DNA from: CAIKMD01 sp963729935
Lineage (GTDB): Bacteria; Pseudomonadota; Alphaproteobacteria; ATCC43930; CGMCC-115725
Assembly: GCA_963729935.1 (NCBI GenBank)
Contig: CAVSPW010000010.1
Coordinates: 310,001-374,000, forward strand
Length of the DNA stretch: 64,000 nucleotides
Direction of reading: 5' to 3'
Part shown: positions 53,728 to 61,422 of the stretch, one piece after another
Layout: each line of letters starts with the position of its first letter
Position numbering within the stretch: the first letter of the stretch is position 1
Notes under the pieces: model-generated
Told to the model about the DNA's origin: nothing
Databases searched by the model: none
Seen by the model: only the letters and a program-made list of their open reading frames with translations
Translations under genes and position numbers: made by a program

Positions 53728-54387
53728 CTATTTCTTCGTGGTGGGATAATCGGCTTTGGCGCGGGTGAGCTTTTCGGGGTGCACGATCGTCTTGTTCACC
53801 GCCGCGCGCGCCGCCGCGAGATTAGCGAAATCCTGATCGCCGCTCTCGCGCCGCAACAGATAGACCGCCGAGACCGGCTTCGCACTCTTCTGATCGGCGA
53901 CGGTGCGCTTGACGATCCGCCAATCGACGCGCTTGGTCGCGCCCTCATTCGCCGGATCGGGCACTTCCTCGAAGCCGCGATCGACCACCGATTCGAAGGA
54001 ATAGAGCTTGGGCGCTTCGCGCTGCCGCGGCCCGTCGCGATCGCGCCCGAAACCGGGCTTCTTGCCGAAGCCTTTCTTGCCCTCGCGCGGACCCCGGTCG
54101 CGCCGATCCCGATCGCGCCCGCCTCGATCCTGAGCGCCGCGATCCTGGCCGCCGCGATCCTGGCCGCCGCGCCCGCGATCACCGCCCTCGCGCGGCGCGC
54201 GCGGGCGGCGGTCCTGGCGCGGCCCTTGATCCGCGGCGCCCGCCGCGGGCTCGCTCTGACCCGGCGCGCCCGGCGCTGCACCCGGCACGTGCGGGCCCCG
54301 TCGATCGCGTCTGCGGCGCGGCCGCGGAAAGCGCGGGCCGCGCTCTGGCGGCGCGCCCTCGGGCGCGCCCGGCACGTTGTTCGTCAC
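53728..54387 (-). CDS. Arg/Gly/Asp-repeat protein, C-terminal part
   Basis: A GTG start overlaps the stop of the next frame. The 219-residue product is disordered and repetitive in its first half (GQDRGGQDRGAQDRGGRDRD). A folded end follows (LYSFESVVDRGFEEVPDPAN, KRVDWRIVKRTVADQKS). The same frame stays open upstream (DAAQDVATAEAGAQAAGETS, before NNVPG) to a GGC run. This suggests that this and the next gene are the two parts of one protein split by a frameshift. Confidence 0.58.
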   Translation of the reverse strand: MTNNVPGAPEGAPPERGPRFPRPRRRRDRRGPHVPGAAPGAPGQSEPAAGAADQGPRQDRRPRAPREGGDRGRGGQDRGGQDRGAQDRGGRDRDRRDRGPREGKKGFGKKPGFGRDRDGPRQREAPKLYSFESVVDRGFEEVPDPANEGATKRVDWRIVKRTVADQKSAKPVSAVYLLRRESGDQDFANLAAARAAVNKTIVHPEKLTRAKADYPTTKK

Positions 54388-54935
54388 GGCGTCGGCCGAT
54401 GTCTCGCCCGCCGCTTGCGCTCCGGCCTCGGCCGTCGCGACGTCTTGCGCCGCATCGACCAGGCCATTGGCGGCGCCGGGCGGACGCTTGCCGGCGGCGG
54501 CGGCGGCGGCGGCGCTTCGGCGCGCCGGGGCTCACCGGGCAAACCCGGCGCGGCTTCGGGCGTTGAAACATCCGGCGATGCCGGCGCGAGATCGCCGGCG
54601 GGCAGGCTGAGGATCGGCCGCGCGCCCTCAGCCGCGCCGCGCGCCGCATCCTCGGCTTGCGCCGCGATCTCCGTCCCGGTTTGCGTTTCGCCTTGCGGTG
54701 TCGGGGCGCCTTCGCCGCCCGGCGGGCGCGGGCCCTTGCCGCGGCGGCGGCGGCGGCGGCGGCGGCGCCGATGCGGCGCTGCGCCGGGCTCGCCCGAAAG
54801 CGGCGGCGCCTCGCTTGGCGCGCCCGGATCGGCCGCGCCGGCCTCGGCCGGCTCGGGGCTTTGCGCTTGCGGCGTGTCGGGCCGGTTATCCTCATCCGGC
54901 GGCATCGAGGGTGTTTCTTCCTGCGGCGTCATCAT
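54384..54935 (-). CDS. Pro/Arg-rich protein, N-terminal part
   Basis: The 183-residue protein is disordered, with an acidic N-terminus, a poly-Arg run of ten and a Pro run before it ends in a basic tail (RRKTSRRPRPERKRRARHRP) that looks out of frame. The tail begins after a run of CCG triplets. The normal continuation seems to be in the frame of 53728-54387. Together they would give about 400 residues with a DUF4167-like or RNA-binding character (inference). Confidence 0.55.
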   Translation of the reverse strand: MMTPQEETPSMPPDEDNRPDTPQAQSPEPAEAGAADPGAPSEAPPLSGEPGAAPHRRRRRRRRRRGKGPRPPGGEGAPTPQGETQTGTEIAAQAEDAARGAAEGARPILSLPAGDLAPASPDVSTPEAAPGLPGEPRRAEAPPPPPPPASVRPAPPMAWSMRRKTSRRPRPERKRRARHRPTP

Positions 54936-55027
54936 CGAAACCTAGCACGCGCGCGCGCCTCCTCAAACCGCCGCCATGCGCCCCGGCTCGGATGACGCCG
55001 CCGATGAGAGCGCCGCAATAAAACAAA

Positions 55028-55049
55028 AAGGCCGCCCGAAGGCGGCCTT
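55028..55049 (-). terminator. Terminator of the GST gene at 55203
   Basis: AAGGCCGCC/GGCGGCCTT forms a 9-bp stem with a CGAA loop. On the minus strand it is followed by TTTTTGTTTTATT, so it ends transcripts reading leftward from the GST gene. Confidence 0.78.
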
Positions 55050-55095
55050 GTCGTCGAACCCATTGCTAAGGCCCAACTCCGCGGCATCGCCCTCC

Positions 55096-55140
55096 CTTCC
55101 CTCCCCCTCGAAGGGGGAGGGAAGAGAACCGCGCAGCGGT
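55096..55140. repeat. Intergenic mosaic repeat with two hairpins
   Basis: TTCCCTCCCCCT/AGGGGGAGGGAA forms a 12-bp stem with a 3-nt loop. It is followed by AACCGC/GCGGTT with loop GCA. Elements of this kind occur many times in rhizobial genomes (recalled, not searched). It lies between the GST gene and its terminator. Confidence 0.65.
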
Positions 55141-55202
55141 TCGAGGGCGGGGGTGATTGGCGCAGAGAGCTGATTGGCGCAGAGAAGAGAGCAGCCGCTG
55201 CG

Positions 55203-55898
55203 TTACTCCGCCGCCGCGCGCGGCGCGTCGGTGATGAATTGCGAGACCCACATCTTGCGGCGCTTCAGATTTTCGCGATACATCGCCTCGAACTCGGCCG
55301 GCGGGAAGGAATGCGTCGATTGCCGCGCCATCAAGGTCTCGGTCCAGGCCTTGAGCCGCGGAAAATTCTCGAGCACGCCCAATTTCTTCACCCGGTCGAG
55401 GAAGAGATAGCGCTGCAGGAAGGGCGCATAGGCCGCGTCCACCAGGGAGTATTTCGCGCCGTTGAAGAACGGCCCGGCATTCTGCGTCGCCAGCGCCTTT
55501 TCCAGCCGCTCCATCACTTGCGGGATCTTGGCCGAGGCCTTGTTGTAGGCCTCTTCGCTGTCGGCATAGCCGGTCGCGGTGACCGCGTCGGCGAAGGTCG
55601 GCACGTAATCGGTCCAGGCGCGGTTGACGGCGCGCGCGATCGGATCCTCGGGATGAAGCCGCGGCGCGATCGTCTCGTCGAGATATTCGCAGATCGCGTT
55701 GGATTCAAAGAGCGACACCGTGTCGTCGATGCGCATCACCGGCACCTTCTTGTGCGGCGAGATCGCGAGAAACCAGTCGGGCCGGTTGTCGGGCTCGATA
55801 TGGCGGAATTCGAAATCGATCTTCTTCTCGCGCAGCACGATCGCCGCGCGCTGCACCCAGGGGCAGGTCTTGAAGCTCACCAACAGATACTTCGCCAT
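55203..55898 (-). CDS. Glutathione S-transferase family protein
   Basis: The ATG at 55896-55898 follows GGAGGAAGCC and gives 231 residues. It starts AKYLLVSFKTCPWVQRAAIV, an omega/tau-like N-terminus with Cys11 as a possible catalytic residue. It has KKVPVMRIDD and ESNAICEYLDE for glutathione binding and KYSLVDAAYAPFLQRY in the helical domain. It is a different branch from the two GSTs at 25-27 kb, which have the ALTSTCSQK/HGTSVCAAK start. Confidence 0.9.
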   Translation of the reverse strand: MAKYLLVSFKTCPWVQRAAIVLREKKIDFEFRHIEPDNRPDWFLAISPHKKVPVMRIDDTVSLFESNAICEYLDETIAPRLHPEDPIARAVNRAWTDYVPTFADAVTATGYADSEEAYNKASAKIPQVMERLEKALATQNAGPFFNGAKYSLVDAAYAPFLQRYLFLDRVKKLGVLENFPRLKAWTETLMARQSTHSFPPAEFEAMYRENLKRRKMWVSQFITDAPRAAAE

Positions 55899-56133
55899 GG
55901 CTTCCTCCGATGTATTTCGTGATGCGCCGATGATCGCACGGCAAGGCTTCAAGCGCAAAGGGGACGAAGCCGTTCCACATGCTGCGTTTGTGAAAAAAGG
56001 CGCCGCATGAAAATCGCATGAAAATCGCGCGTTCTTCGAGACGCGGCCGCAAGGGCCGCTACTCGGGATGAGGAGAAAGCGCCGGCGGCATCGCCGGCCG
56101 ATGCCGCAAAGATTCTCGCCTCGTTCTGAGGAG

Positions 56134-56184
56134 CGTCCTTCGAGACGCGTCCTGAGCCTGGCGAAGGACGCGTCTCGAAGGACG
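56134..56184. repeat. Perfect 20-bp inverted repeat
   Basis: CGTCCTTCGAGACGCGTCCT (56134-56153) and its exact reverse complement (56165-56184) are separated by 11 nt. They lie 20 bp after the stop of the lipoprotein gene on the minus strand. The CGTCCTTCGAGACGC core looks like a dispersed palindromic element. It may also end that transcript. Confidence 0.75.
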
Positions 56185-56204
56185 CAGGATGCCCGCGGCA
56201 GCGA

Positions 56205-56771
56205 TCAGCCTTCCCGCATCCGCGCGAGCACGCTCGATTGCTTGGTTTCGAGAATCTGCGCGACGGATTTGGCGAAGCCTTTTTCGACATCCTCGATCGT
56301 GGTGACGCCACCATAGATGCCGCCGAAGGCGAAATCCTTCGACACTTTGTATTCGCCGACCTGCTTGCCGGTCGCCGCATCGGTGAAGATGACGTCACCA
56401 TCCATGCGAATCTGGCCGAGCCCCGCGAGCATGAAACGCGCGAAGGCATTGCCCTCGTCATAGCGGGTGATCACGATCTTCACCTTGACCGGATCACCGC
56501 CCTGGGGCGCGTTGGCGGCAACCCAGATGTCCGGATGTGCGGCCGTGATCTCGGCCCTCACGCGCTGAAGGATGCGTTCGAGATCGAATTTCGCCAACAC
56601 GACGCCCGGTGCGGCCTCATCCGAGATATCTGCGATTTTGAGCGAGGCCCTTTCGCTCGGGCTGAGCGCGGCCACCGTGTCGGGCGCGGCGGCGCTGTCG
56701 GCACAGGCCGAGAGCAAGGCAAGCATCATCACCAGGGCCGCCGGAGCGGCTAAACGCTTGATCTCAAACAT
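56205..56771 (-). CDS. DUF4410-like lipoprotein
   Basis: The 188-residue protein has a lipoprotein signal peptide (AALVMMLALLSACADSAAAP, lipobox LSAC). The remaining sequence resembles DUF4410 (VKVKIVITRYDEGNAFARFM, GDVIFTDAATGKQVGEYKVS, FAFGGIYGGVTTIED). DUF4410 proteins are usually lipoproteins without known function. It is presumably attached to the inner or outer membrane. Confidence 0.8.
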   Translation of the reverse strand: MFEIKRLAAPAALVMMLALLSACADSAAAPDTVAALSPSERASLKIADISDEAAPGVVLAKFDLERILQRVRAEITAAHPDIWVAANAPQGGDPVKVKIVITRYDEGNAFARFMLAGLGQIRMDGDVIFTDAATGKQVGEYKVSKDFAFGGIYGGVTTIEDVEKGFAKSVAQILETKQSSVLARMREG

Positions 56772-56995
56772 GACTCCCCCCGAATTTGCCTATTGAACCG
56801 CCGTGGCGCCACCCACTAGGGCAGCACCTTATCGGTCCGCACCGTAACATATTGCCAATTAGCAGCTGTAGAACAATTATTACGATAAGAAAGCTCTTGG
56901 CGGCCGCGCCCACCGGGCTCGGCGCAAACGAAGCCACGCTGCGCCAGTGGGCACCGCGTGCTAGGCTCCGCCTCTCACACAAAGGAGCCTTCGCG

Positions 56996-57577
56996 ATGAG
57001 TTCGATGCAACCGGCCGGCGATCGGGATCTGCGCGGCATCGTCGCCAAGGCCATGCGCGCGCATTGGCGCTGGTTCCTGATCGAAGGCCTCGTGCTGCTC
57101 GTGCTCGGCGCCGCCGCCATCGCCATTCCGGCTTTGGCGGGGCTCGCCGCCACGATCTGGCTGGGCTGGCTCCTGATCATCGGCGGCGTGGTCGGGCTGG
57201 TCTCGACCATCCGCGCGCAGGGCGTGCCGGGCTATTTCTGGGCGCTGCTCTCGGCGATCCTCGCGCTCGTCGCGGGCGGGTTGCTGATTTGGAATCCGAT
57301 GCGCGGCCTGGTGACCTTGACCTATGTGCTGATCGCCTTCTTCATCCTCGACGGCATCCTCATGATCGTCCTCGCGCTGCAGCACAAGCGCGAGCTCGTC
57401 GGGCGCTGGGAATGGATCGCCGTCAACGGCGTGATCGATCTGATCCTCGCCGGCGTGATCATCGCCGGCCTCCCCGGCTCGCTCGCCTGGGCCTTGGGGC
57501 TGCTTCTCGGCATCGATCTTCTCTTCGGCGGCGCCGCGCTCATCGCCATGGCGCTCGAGGCGCGCAAGACGGCGTGA
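56996..57577 (+). CDS. HdeD/DUF308-like membrane protein
   Basis: The ATG at 56996 follows AAGGAG and gives 193 residues with six helices. It follows the internally doubled DUF308 pattern: HWRWFLIEGLVLLVLGAAAI and WLLIIGGVVGLVSTIRAQ in the first half, then WEWIAVNGVIDLILAGVIIA and LLLGIDLLFGGAALIAM. HdeD proteins are linked to acid resistance in enterics, but here only the fold is seen. It converges with the terminase-like gene. Confidence 0.87.
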   Translation: MSSMQPAGDRDLRGIVAKAMRAHWRWFLIEGLVLLVLGAAAIAIPALAGLAATIWLGWLLIIGGVVGLVSTIRAQGVPGYFWALLSAILALVAGGLLIWNPMRGLVTLTYVLIAFFILDGILMIVLALQHKRELVGRWEWIAVNGVIDLILAGVIIAGLPGSLAWALGLLLGIDLLFGGAALIAMALEARKTA

Positions 57578-57592
57578 TCGGCGGCGCCGCGT

Positions 57593-58336
57593 CTATTCCC
57601 CGTCCTTCTTCTTCACCAGCCGCATGAGCCGCCGGCGCAGCTCCTCGCGATAGTCCCGCTGCTCCCATTCGGGCTTCGGCGTTTCGGGCTTGGGCTTCAA
57701 CAGGCCCAGATGCTTGGCCAGGATCTCGAGCGCGCGCAGCTTGTCGAAGAGCTTCACCGTCACCCGGCCGCCGTCCTTCCCCGTCGTCAAGGTGATCTGC
57801 GCCAGCGCGGCGCGGTCCGCGGGCGCGATCTCGGCGAGCGGCTTCACCGCGAAGCCGTCGCCGCGCCAATCGAGGATCGCGCCGAGATCGACGAAGCCCA
57901 GCCGCGCCACTTCCTCGAGCACGCGGTCGCTGTCGATGCGCACGCGCTCGGCGCGCGCGGCGTTGGCCGCGTCGAGCGCCGCGACGATGCGCGGCGAGCG
58001 CGCCAGCTGCGAGCCGGCCGATTTGCAGGTGAGCGCCGAATACCCCGCGCGCCGCGCGGCTTCGCTCGCATTGCCGAGGATCATGTATTGCTCGACGAAG
58101 CGGCGCTGGCGCTGGGTGAGGCCGTCCCGGTCGCGGCAGAAGGAGGCAGCGCGCGGCGACGCCTCCGGCACCGCGACGCCGCAAGCGCGCAACGCCTCGG
58201 CCACGCGCGGCGAGCGCAGCAGAAGCGCCCCGCGCACGGCGGCGTTGAAGGGCGAATAGCCCGCGCGCCGCGCGGCCTCGGCCGCGTTGCGAAGGCGCGC
58301 ATATTCCTCGACGAAGCGCTTTTGCCGCGGCGTCAT
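57593..58336 (-). CDS. Terminase-small-subunit-like protein with doubled DNA-binding motif
   Basis: The ATG at 58334-58336 gives 247 residues. Two copies of the terminase small subunit start are present: TPRQKRFVEEYARLRNAAEA (residues about 2-40) and LTQRQRRFVEQYMILGNASE (about 73-115). Each has an RRAGYS turn and ARSPR/LRSPR. A C-terminal part follows (DSDRVLEEVARLGFVDLGAI, RALEILAKHLGLLK) typical for Terminase_2 (PF03592). No other phage gene is nearby, so it is an orphan, perhaps recruited as a DNA-binding protein. Confidence 0.82.
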   Translation of the reverse strand: MTPRQKRFVEEYARLRNAAEAARRAGYSPFNAAVRGALLLRSPRVAEALRACGVAVPEASPRAASFCRDRDGLTQRQRRFVEQYMILGNASEAARRAGYSALTCKSAGSQLARSPRIVAALDAANAARAERVRIDSDRVLEEVARLGFVDLGAILDWRGDGFAVKPLAEIAPADRAALAQITLTTGKDGGRVTVKLFDKLRALEILAKHLGLLKPKPETPKPEWEQRDYREELRRRLMRLVKKKDGE

Positions 58337-58444
58337 GACGTCGATCTTTCGGTTCCAGAGAAATCGGTATCGGTGGGCCGCGCGGGAAGAATCCGCGCGC
58401 GTTCGGGGGCCCGTGTTCGCTCCGCGATCACGCCCAAACAAAAA

Positions 58445-58466
58445 CGCCCGGCGGGTCCGCCGGGCG
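58445..58466 (-). terminator. Minus-strand terminator left of the transposon
   Basis: CGCCCGGCGG/CCGCCGGGCG forms a 10-bp stem with loop GT. On the minus strand it is followed by TTTTTGTTTG. It lies 32 bp left of the transposon's target duplication. It probably belonged to the gene whose remnant is at 62127-62297 on the far side of the insertion. Confidence 0.78.
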
Positions 58467-58506
58467 CTCTTTCAGGATGCGCCTTTCATAGCATTTCGAT
58501 CCGGAT

Positions 58507-58526
58507 GGTAGTGGGTCAGTTTGAAT
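58507..58526 (+). repeat. Left terminal inverted repeat of the transposon
   Basis: GGTAGTGGGTCAGTTTGAAT. It differs from the right end at one position (G instead of A at the fifth base). The outside target duplication is ATCCGGAT at 58499-58506. Confidence 0.88.
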
Positions 58527-58572
58527 TTCTGACCGGCTAGCCCGGTGACGGCCGCCATGCCATATTCCCAAT

Positions 58573-58758
58573 ATGGGCAGTTCCTTAGCCATCCTGGCCG
58601 GTTCAATCATCATTGCGGCGGCGGTACTTTTCACATTCAGGTGGGAAGTTATCGGCGCGGGTTCTCCAACACCCTCCTTCTATCGGCTCGATAGATGGAC
58701 AGGCCAAATCAGCCCATGTGACTGGCAGGTGCCCGGTAAAACTCAGGTGAGTTGCTAG
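58573..58758 (+). CDS. Small membrane protein, transposon passenger
   Basis: The 61-residue protein has one N-terminal helix (LAILAGSIIIAAAVLFTFRW) and a tail with YRLDRWTGQISPCDW. The RxDRWTGxxxxC motif is found in many small membrane proteins linked to mobile DNA in alphaproteobacteria (recalled, not searched). It is 46 bp inside the left end of the transposon. Confidence 0.68.
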   Translation: MGSSLAILAGSIIIAAAVLFTFRWEVIGAGSPTPSFYRLDRWTGQISPCDWQVPGKTQVSC

Positions 58759-58822
58759 TGACCACCAAGCGCCTCAAACGCCCGCGCGACCCTATCGCCC
58801 TCGCCAAACGGAAGTCCTGAAC

Positions 58823-59050
58823 ATGCCCAAAGGACCGCGAGGCGAGAAGCGACCGGCCGATGTCATAAGCGCCGCTGTCATGGTCGCGAAGATCGCGACT
58901 GGCGAGATTAAGGATAAGCCATCCGCAGCCCCGAAACGGGCTAAGGGCGGGAAGCTAGGTGGTAAACGCCGAGCCGAGATTTTAACGGCCGAGGAAAAGC
59001 GCCGAATTGCTAAAAAGGCAGCACTTGCGAGATGGGGAAACAAGACGTAG
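58823..59050 (+). CDS. Small basic protein, transposon passenger
   Basis: The 75-residue protein begins MPKGPRGEKRPADVISAAVM and continues VAKIATGEIKD, then a basic region (PKRAKGGKLGGKRRAEIL) and an end EEKRRIAKKAALARWGNKT. Similar short proteins are common near insertion sequences in rhizobia and relatives. The basic composition suggests RNA or DNA binding, but its role is unknown. It lies 64 bp after the small membrane protein. Confidence 0.72.
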   Translation: MPKGPRGEKRPADVISAAVMVAKIATGEIKDKPSAAPKRAKGGKLGGKRRAEILTAEEKRRIAKKAALARWGNKT

Positions 59051-59106
59051 ATATTCTCATAGATGTAGGACTTGCATTTATGATTGCTTTCTGTTAATTT
59101 TCTCGA

Positions 59107-59805
59107 ATGGCTGATTCCCTTGACGAAACTACCCGCTCTGCTGCAGCTGATCTCATAACCCACAAGCGCGATGTGCTTGTGGGAGAACGCACCGCGCTTC
59201 TTGAGCGGCGTTCCGAGATTTTAGTGCGGTTACGGCGTATTGACCGCGAGCTAGCAGATTGCCGCGCCGCCGCGCGTCTCTTCGATCTCAAGATCGAATT
59301 TCCGCCAGATGAGCGGGAAGAAATGGAGCGGCTCGCGGCCGAACGAGCCGAACGGGAACGTCAGGTGCTTCGCTCCCATCAAACCGACTTGGAGCGCCTC
59401 TTGACCCGAGAGATGCAGGCCGCGCGGAATATCGTGGCTCATCGACCGGCAGAAGTGCAGAAACCAGCGCCTTTAGTGATTGCCCCGCCGCCAAGTTTGG
59501 CGCCTATGGCTGCAATACAAATAACGCCCCCTAAGCCCCGGCCGCCGCTTCGCGAAATCCTGCTCGAGCAGCTGAAAATCGCAGGCTCGAAGGGTGCCAA
59601 GGCAGCTACGCTGCGTGACTATGTCGAGCGCACCTATGGAATGGTGACGCATGAAAAAACTATTGGCATGACGCTCTACCGCCTTTCCCAGGAAAAGGGA
59701 AAGGCGGTGCGACGCGACGGCCATGTCTGGTTCTTCGGCTCTGCGGAAGCGGAGAAGAAGAACCCCGGCGTGTCAGCGCCGGGGCCCGTAGATGTCTTTG
59801 AGTGA
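59107..59805 (+). CDS. Coiled-coil/winged-helix passenger protein
   Basis: The 232-residue protein has a long charged helical region (LLERRSEILVRLRRIDRELA, EMERLAAERAERERQVLRSH). A proline linker follows, then a C-terminal domain that looks like a winged helix (REILLEQLKIAGSKGAKAAT, LRDYVERTYGMVTHEKTIGM, AVRRDGHVWFF). No catalytic motif is visible. A role in regulating the element or its target choice is possible. Confidence 0.68.
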   Translation: MADSLDETTRSAAADLITHKRDVLVGERTALLERRSEILVRLRRIDRELADCRAAARLFDLKIEFPPDEREEMERLAAERAERERQVLRSHQTDLERLLTREMQAARNIVAHRPAEVQKPAPLVIAPPPSLAPMAAIQITPPKPRPPLREILLEQLKIAGSKGAKAATLRDYVERTYGMVTHEKTIGMTLYRLSQEKGKAVRRDGHVWFFGSAEAEKKNPGVSAPGPVDVFE

Positions 59806-59871
59806 CGTGAAAGGAGGCTTGAGTCATGTGGTCCATGACCAGTAGCAGGGTTTAATCCTGCCAAACTTTGT

Positions 59872-59945
59872 GCCCTCGTAGCTCAACTGGATAGAGCGCT
59901 CGCCCTGTAAGCCTGAGGTTGCCCGTTCGAGTCGGGCCGGGGGCA
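59872..59945 (+). tRNA. Degenerate tRNA-Thr(UGU)-like gene inside the transposon
   Basis: The 74-nt sequence folds into a full cloverleaf. The acceptor is GCCCTCG/CGGGGGC (59872-59878 and 59938-59944, one G-U), with T8A9, D arm GCTC/GAGC with GG, T arm GCCCG-TTCGAGT-CGGGC and discriminator A. The anticodon arm is abnormal: stem CTCGC against GCCTG has two mismatches, and position 33, U in nearly all tRNAs, is C (loop CC-TGT-AA). The presumed ancestor has GCGAG and U33. CCA is not encoded. It is probably a decaying or captured tRNA-Thr. Confidence 0.75.
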
Positions 59946-60092
59946 CACCTTTCTCCACTAATTTAGGCGCTGTCTCGTTGACAGTCAATTAAAAATCCTT
60001 TGGGAATCAATGGGTTAAAACTTCTACACGTCTTGGAATCAAACTGACAAAAATGCTTGACAAATGGCATCAGTATGATTACTTTGATAGGC

Positions 60093-61016
60093 ATGAACAA
60101 GCTGCCCCCTGAGAAGCGCGCTCAAATCCTCGGCATGATGGTTGAGGGTATGGCTATTCGCGCGATCTCGCGGCTTACCGGGGCCAGCAAGAACACCATC
60201 GTCAAACTGCTCATCGATGCCGGTCTCGCGTGCTCTGACTACCAGGACAAGATGTTCCGCGAGCTACCGTGCAAACGGCTCCAGCTTGACGAAATCTGGT
60301 CCTTCGTCGGCGCGAAGGAAAAGAACGTGCCGCAAGAGCGCAAGGGCTTAGGCGTCGGCGATGTCTGGACCTGGACCGCCATCGATGCCGATACCAAGCT
60401 TGTGCCCTCCTGGTTCGTCGGCGGTCGCGATAGCGAGCACGCCTTGGCGTTCTGCGCCGATCTCAAGGGCCGTCTCGGCAACCGCGTGCAAATTACGAGC
60501 GACGGGCATCGCGCCTATCTCAACGCCGTTGAAACGACATTTGGCGATGACGTTGACTACGCACAGCTCCAGAAGATCTATGGAAAGGCGCACGCCGAGT
60601 CAGAAGCTCATCGCCGCTATAGCCCGACGCCGTGCATTGGCACGAAGCGTGAGGCGCTGATCGGCAATCCCGATATGCGGCACGTCAGCACGAGCTACGT
60701 TGAGCGCCAGAACCTCAACATCCGCATGGGACTGCGTCGGTTCACCCGCCTGACGAACGCGTTCTCGAAGAAAATGGAAAACCACTGCCACGCGCTCGCG
60801 ATCTATTTCATGCATTACAATTTCTGCCGCATCCATCAAACGACGCGCGTTACGCCAGCCATGGCATCGGGCGTGGCAGACAAGCTTTTCGAGCTTGCCG
60901 ATATCGTGCGGATTGTTGACGCCTATGAGCGCGGCGAGGAAGTCGCAACCGATCGGAAGTTCGGCGGCAAGTCAAGCGTCGGGCCGATCACAAAGACGGC
61001 GCATACCTATGATTGA
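60093..61016 (+). CDS. IS1-family transposase
   Basis: The ATG at 60093 gives 307 residues starting MNKLPPEKRAQILGMMVEGM. Codons before it are unlike the family. An N-terminal HTH (AIRAISRLTGASKNTIVKLL) is followed by a DDE domain with LQLDEIWSFVG (first Asp), VQITSDGHRAYLNAV (second Asp) and SYVERQNLNIR (Glu), as in DDE_Tnp_IS1. The C-terminal HYNFCRIHQT is also typical. Unlike enteric IS1 it is one reading frame without a programmed shift. It lies inside matching IS1-type ends, so it is probably responsible for moving the whole element. Confidence 0.93.
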   Translation: MNKLPPEKRAQILGMMVEGMAIRAISRLTGASKNTIVKLLIDAGLACSDYQDKMFRELPCKRLQLDEIWSFVGAKEKNVPQERKGLGVGDVWTWTAIDADTKLVPSWFVGGRDSEHALAFCADLKGRLGNRVQITSDGHRAYLNAVETTFGDDVDYAQLQKIYGKAHAESEAHRRYSPTPCIGTKREALIGNPDMRHVSTSYVERQNLNIRMGLRRFTRLTNAFSKKMENHCHALAIYFMHYNFCRIHQTTRVTPAMASGVADKLFELADIVRIVDAYERGEEVATDRKFGGKSSVGPITKTAHTYD

Positions 61017-61023
61017 TAGGGCG

Positions 61024-61419
61024 TTAAAGGTTTTTCTGAATTAAAGCGAGATCAACGCCGGTAAGAGTGACGCTCTTTGTTGCAGCTTCTTTGATTTTAA
61101 GTCGCATTGCGTCGGACAACATCCCAAGCCGCCGTTGCGGTGCGGTTTCTAGGACGTTCAACTCCATTGCCGTCATGCGGATAGGCTGGCCGACGCTGAG
61201 ATATGATGGATGATCCAGGAAAGCAAAATCAGCCTTTGTTATCGTGATCTGCGCATCGGGGTCCATAGGCCATGAATCGGAATTGATCGAAAGGAATTTG
61301 AGAGACTGCGGGCATATACAAATCAGATATTTATCGTGATTAGCCGAATGAACGCGAACGTACACGATCTCTCCCGCTTTAACGGGAGGCTCGCGCGGTT
61401 TTGCTGGTTGGGTTGCCAC
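61024..61419 (-). CDS. Unknown protein paired with the Panacea-domain gene (toxin candidate)
   Basis: The 131-residue protein starts 3 bp after the stop of the Panacea-like gene. Its first half looks like a small beta barrel (VKAGEIVYVRVHSANHDKYL, then ICICPQSLKFLSINSD), with KADFAFLDHPSYL in the middle. This recalls the SH3-like barrel of PemK/MazF-like toxins, but no sequence motif proves it. The second half is helical. Gene order and spacing suggest the toxin of a PanAT-type pair. It could equally be an accessory protein. Confidence 0.7.
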   Translation of the reverse strand: MATQPAKPREPPVKAGEIVYVRVHSANHDKYLICICPQSLKFLSINSDSWPMDPDAQITITKADFAFLDHPSYLSVGQPIRMTAMELNVLETAPQRRLGMLSDAMRLKIKEAATKSVTLTGVDLALIQKNL

Positions 61420-61422
61420 CTT

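Noticed and set aside
53179..54945. 588-codon plus-strand frame across the 53-55 kb genes
   Set aside because: Low-complexity Arg/Ala sequence antisense to three minus-strand genes.
56786..56995. In-frame upstream extension of the HdeD-like gene
   Set aside because: The ATG at 56996 has AAGGAG at proper spacing, and the extension is not hydrophobic or family-like.
58758..58820. 20-codon frame between the first two transposon passengers
   Set aside because: The peptide TTKRLKRPRDPIALAKRKS resembles the start of known small proteins but is too short to support as a gene. It may be a relic.
60057..60092. Upstream TTG/ATG starts for the transposase
   Set aside because: TTGACAAATGGC looks like a possible promoter -35 region, and family proteins start at MNKLPPEKR.
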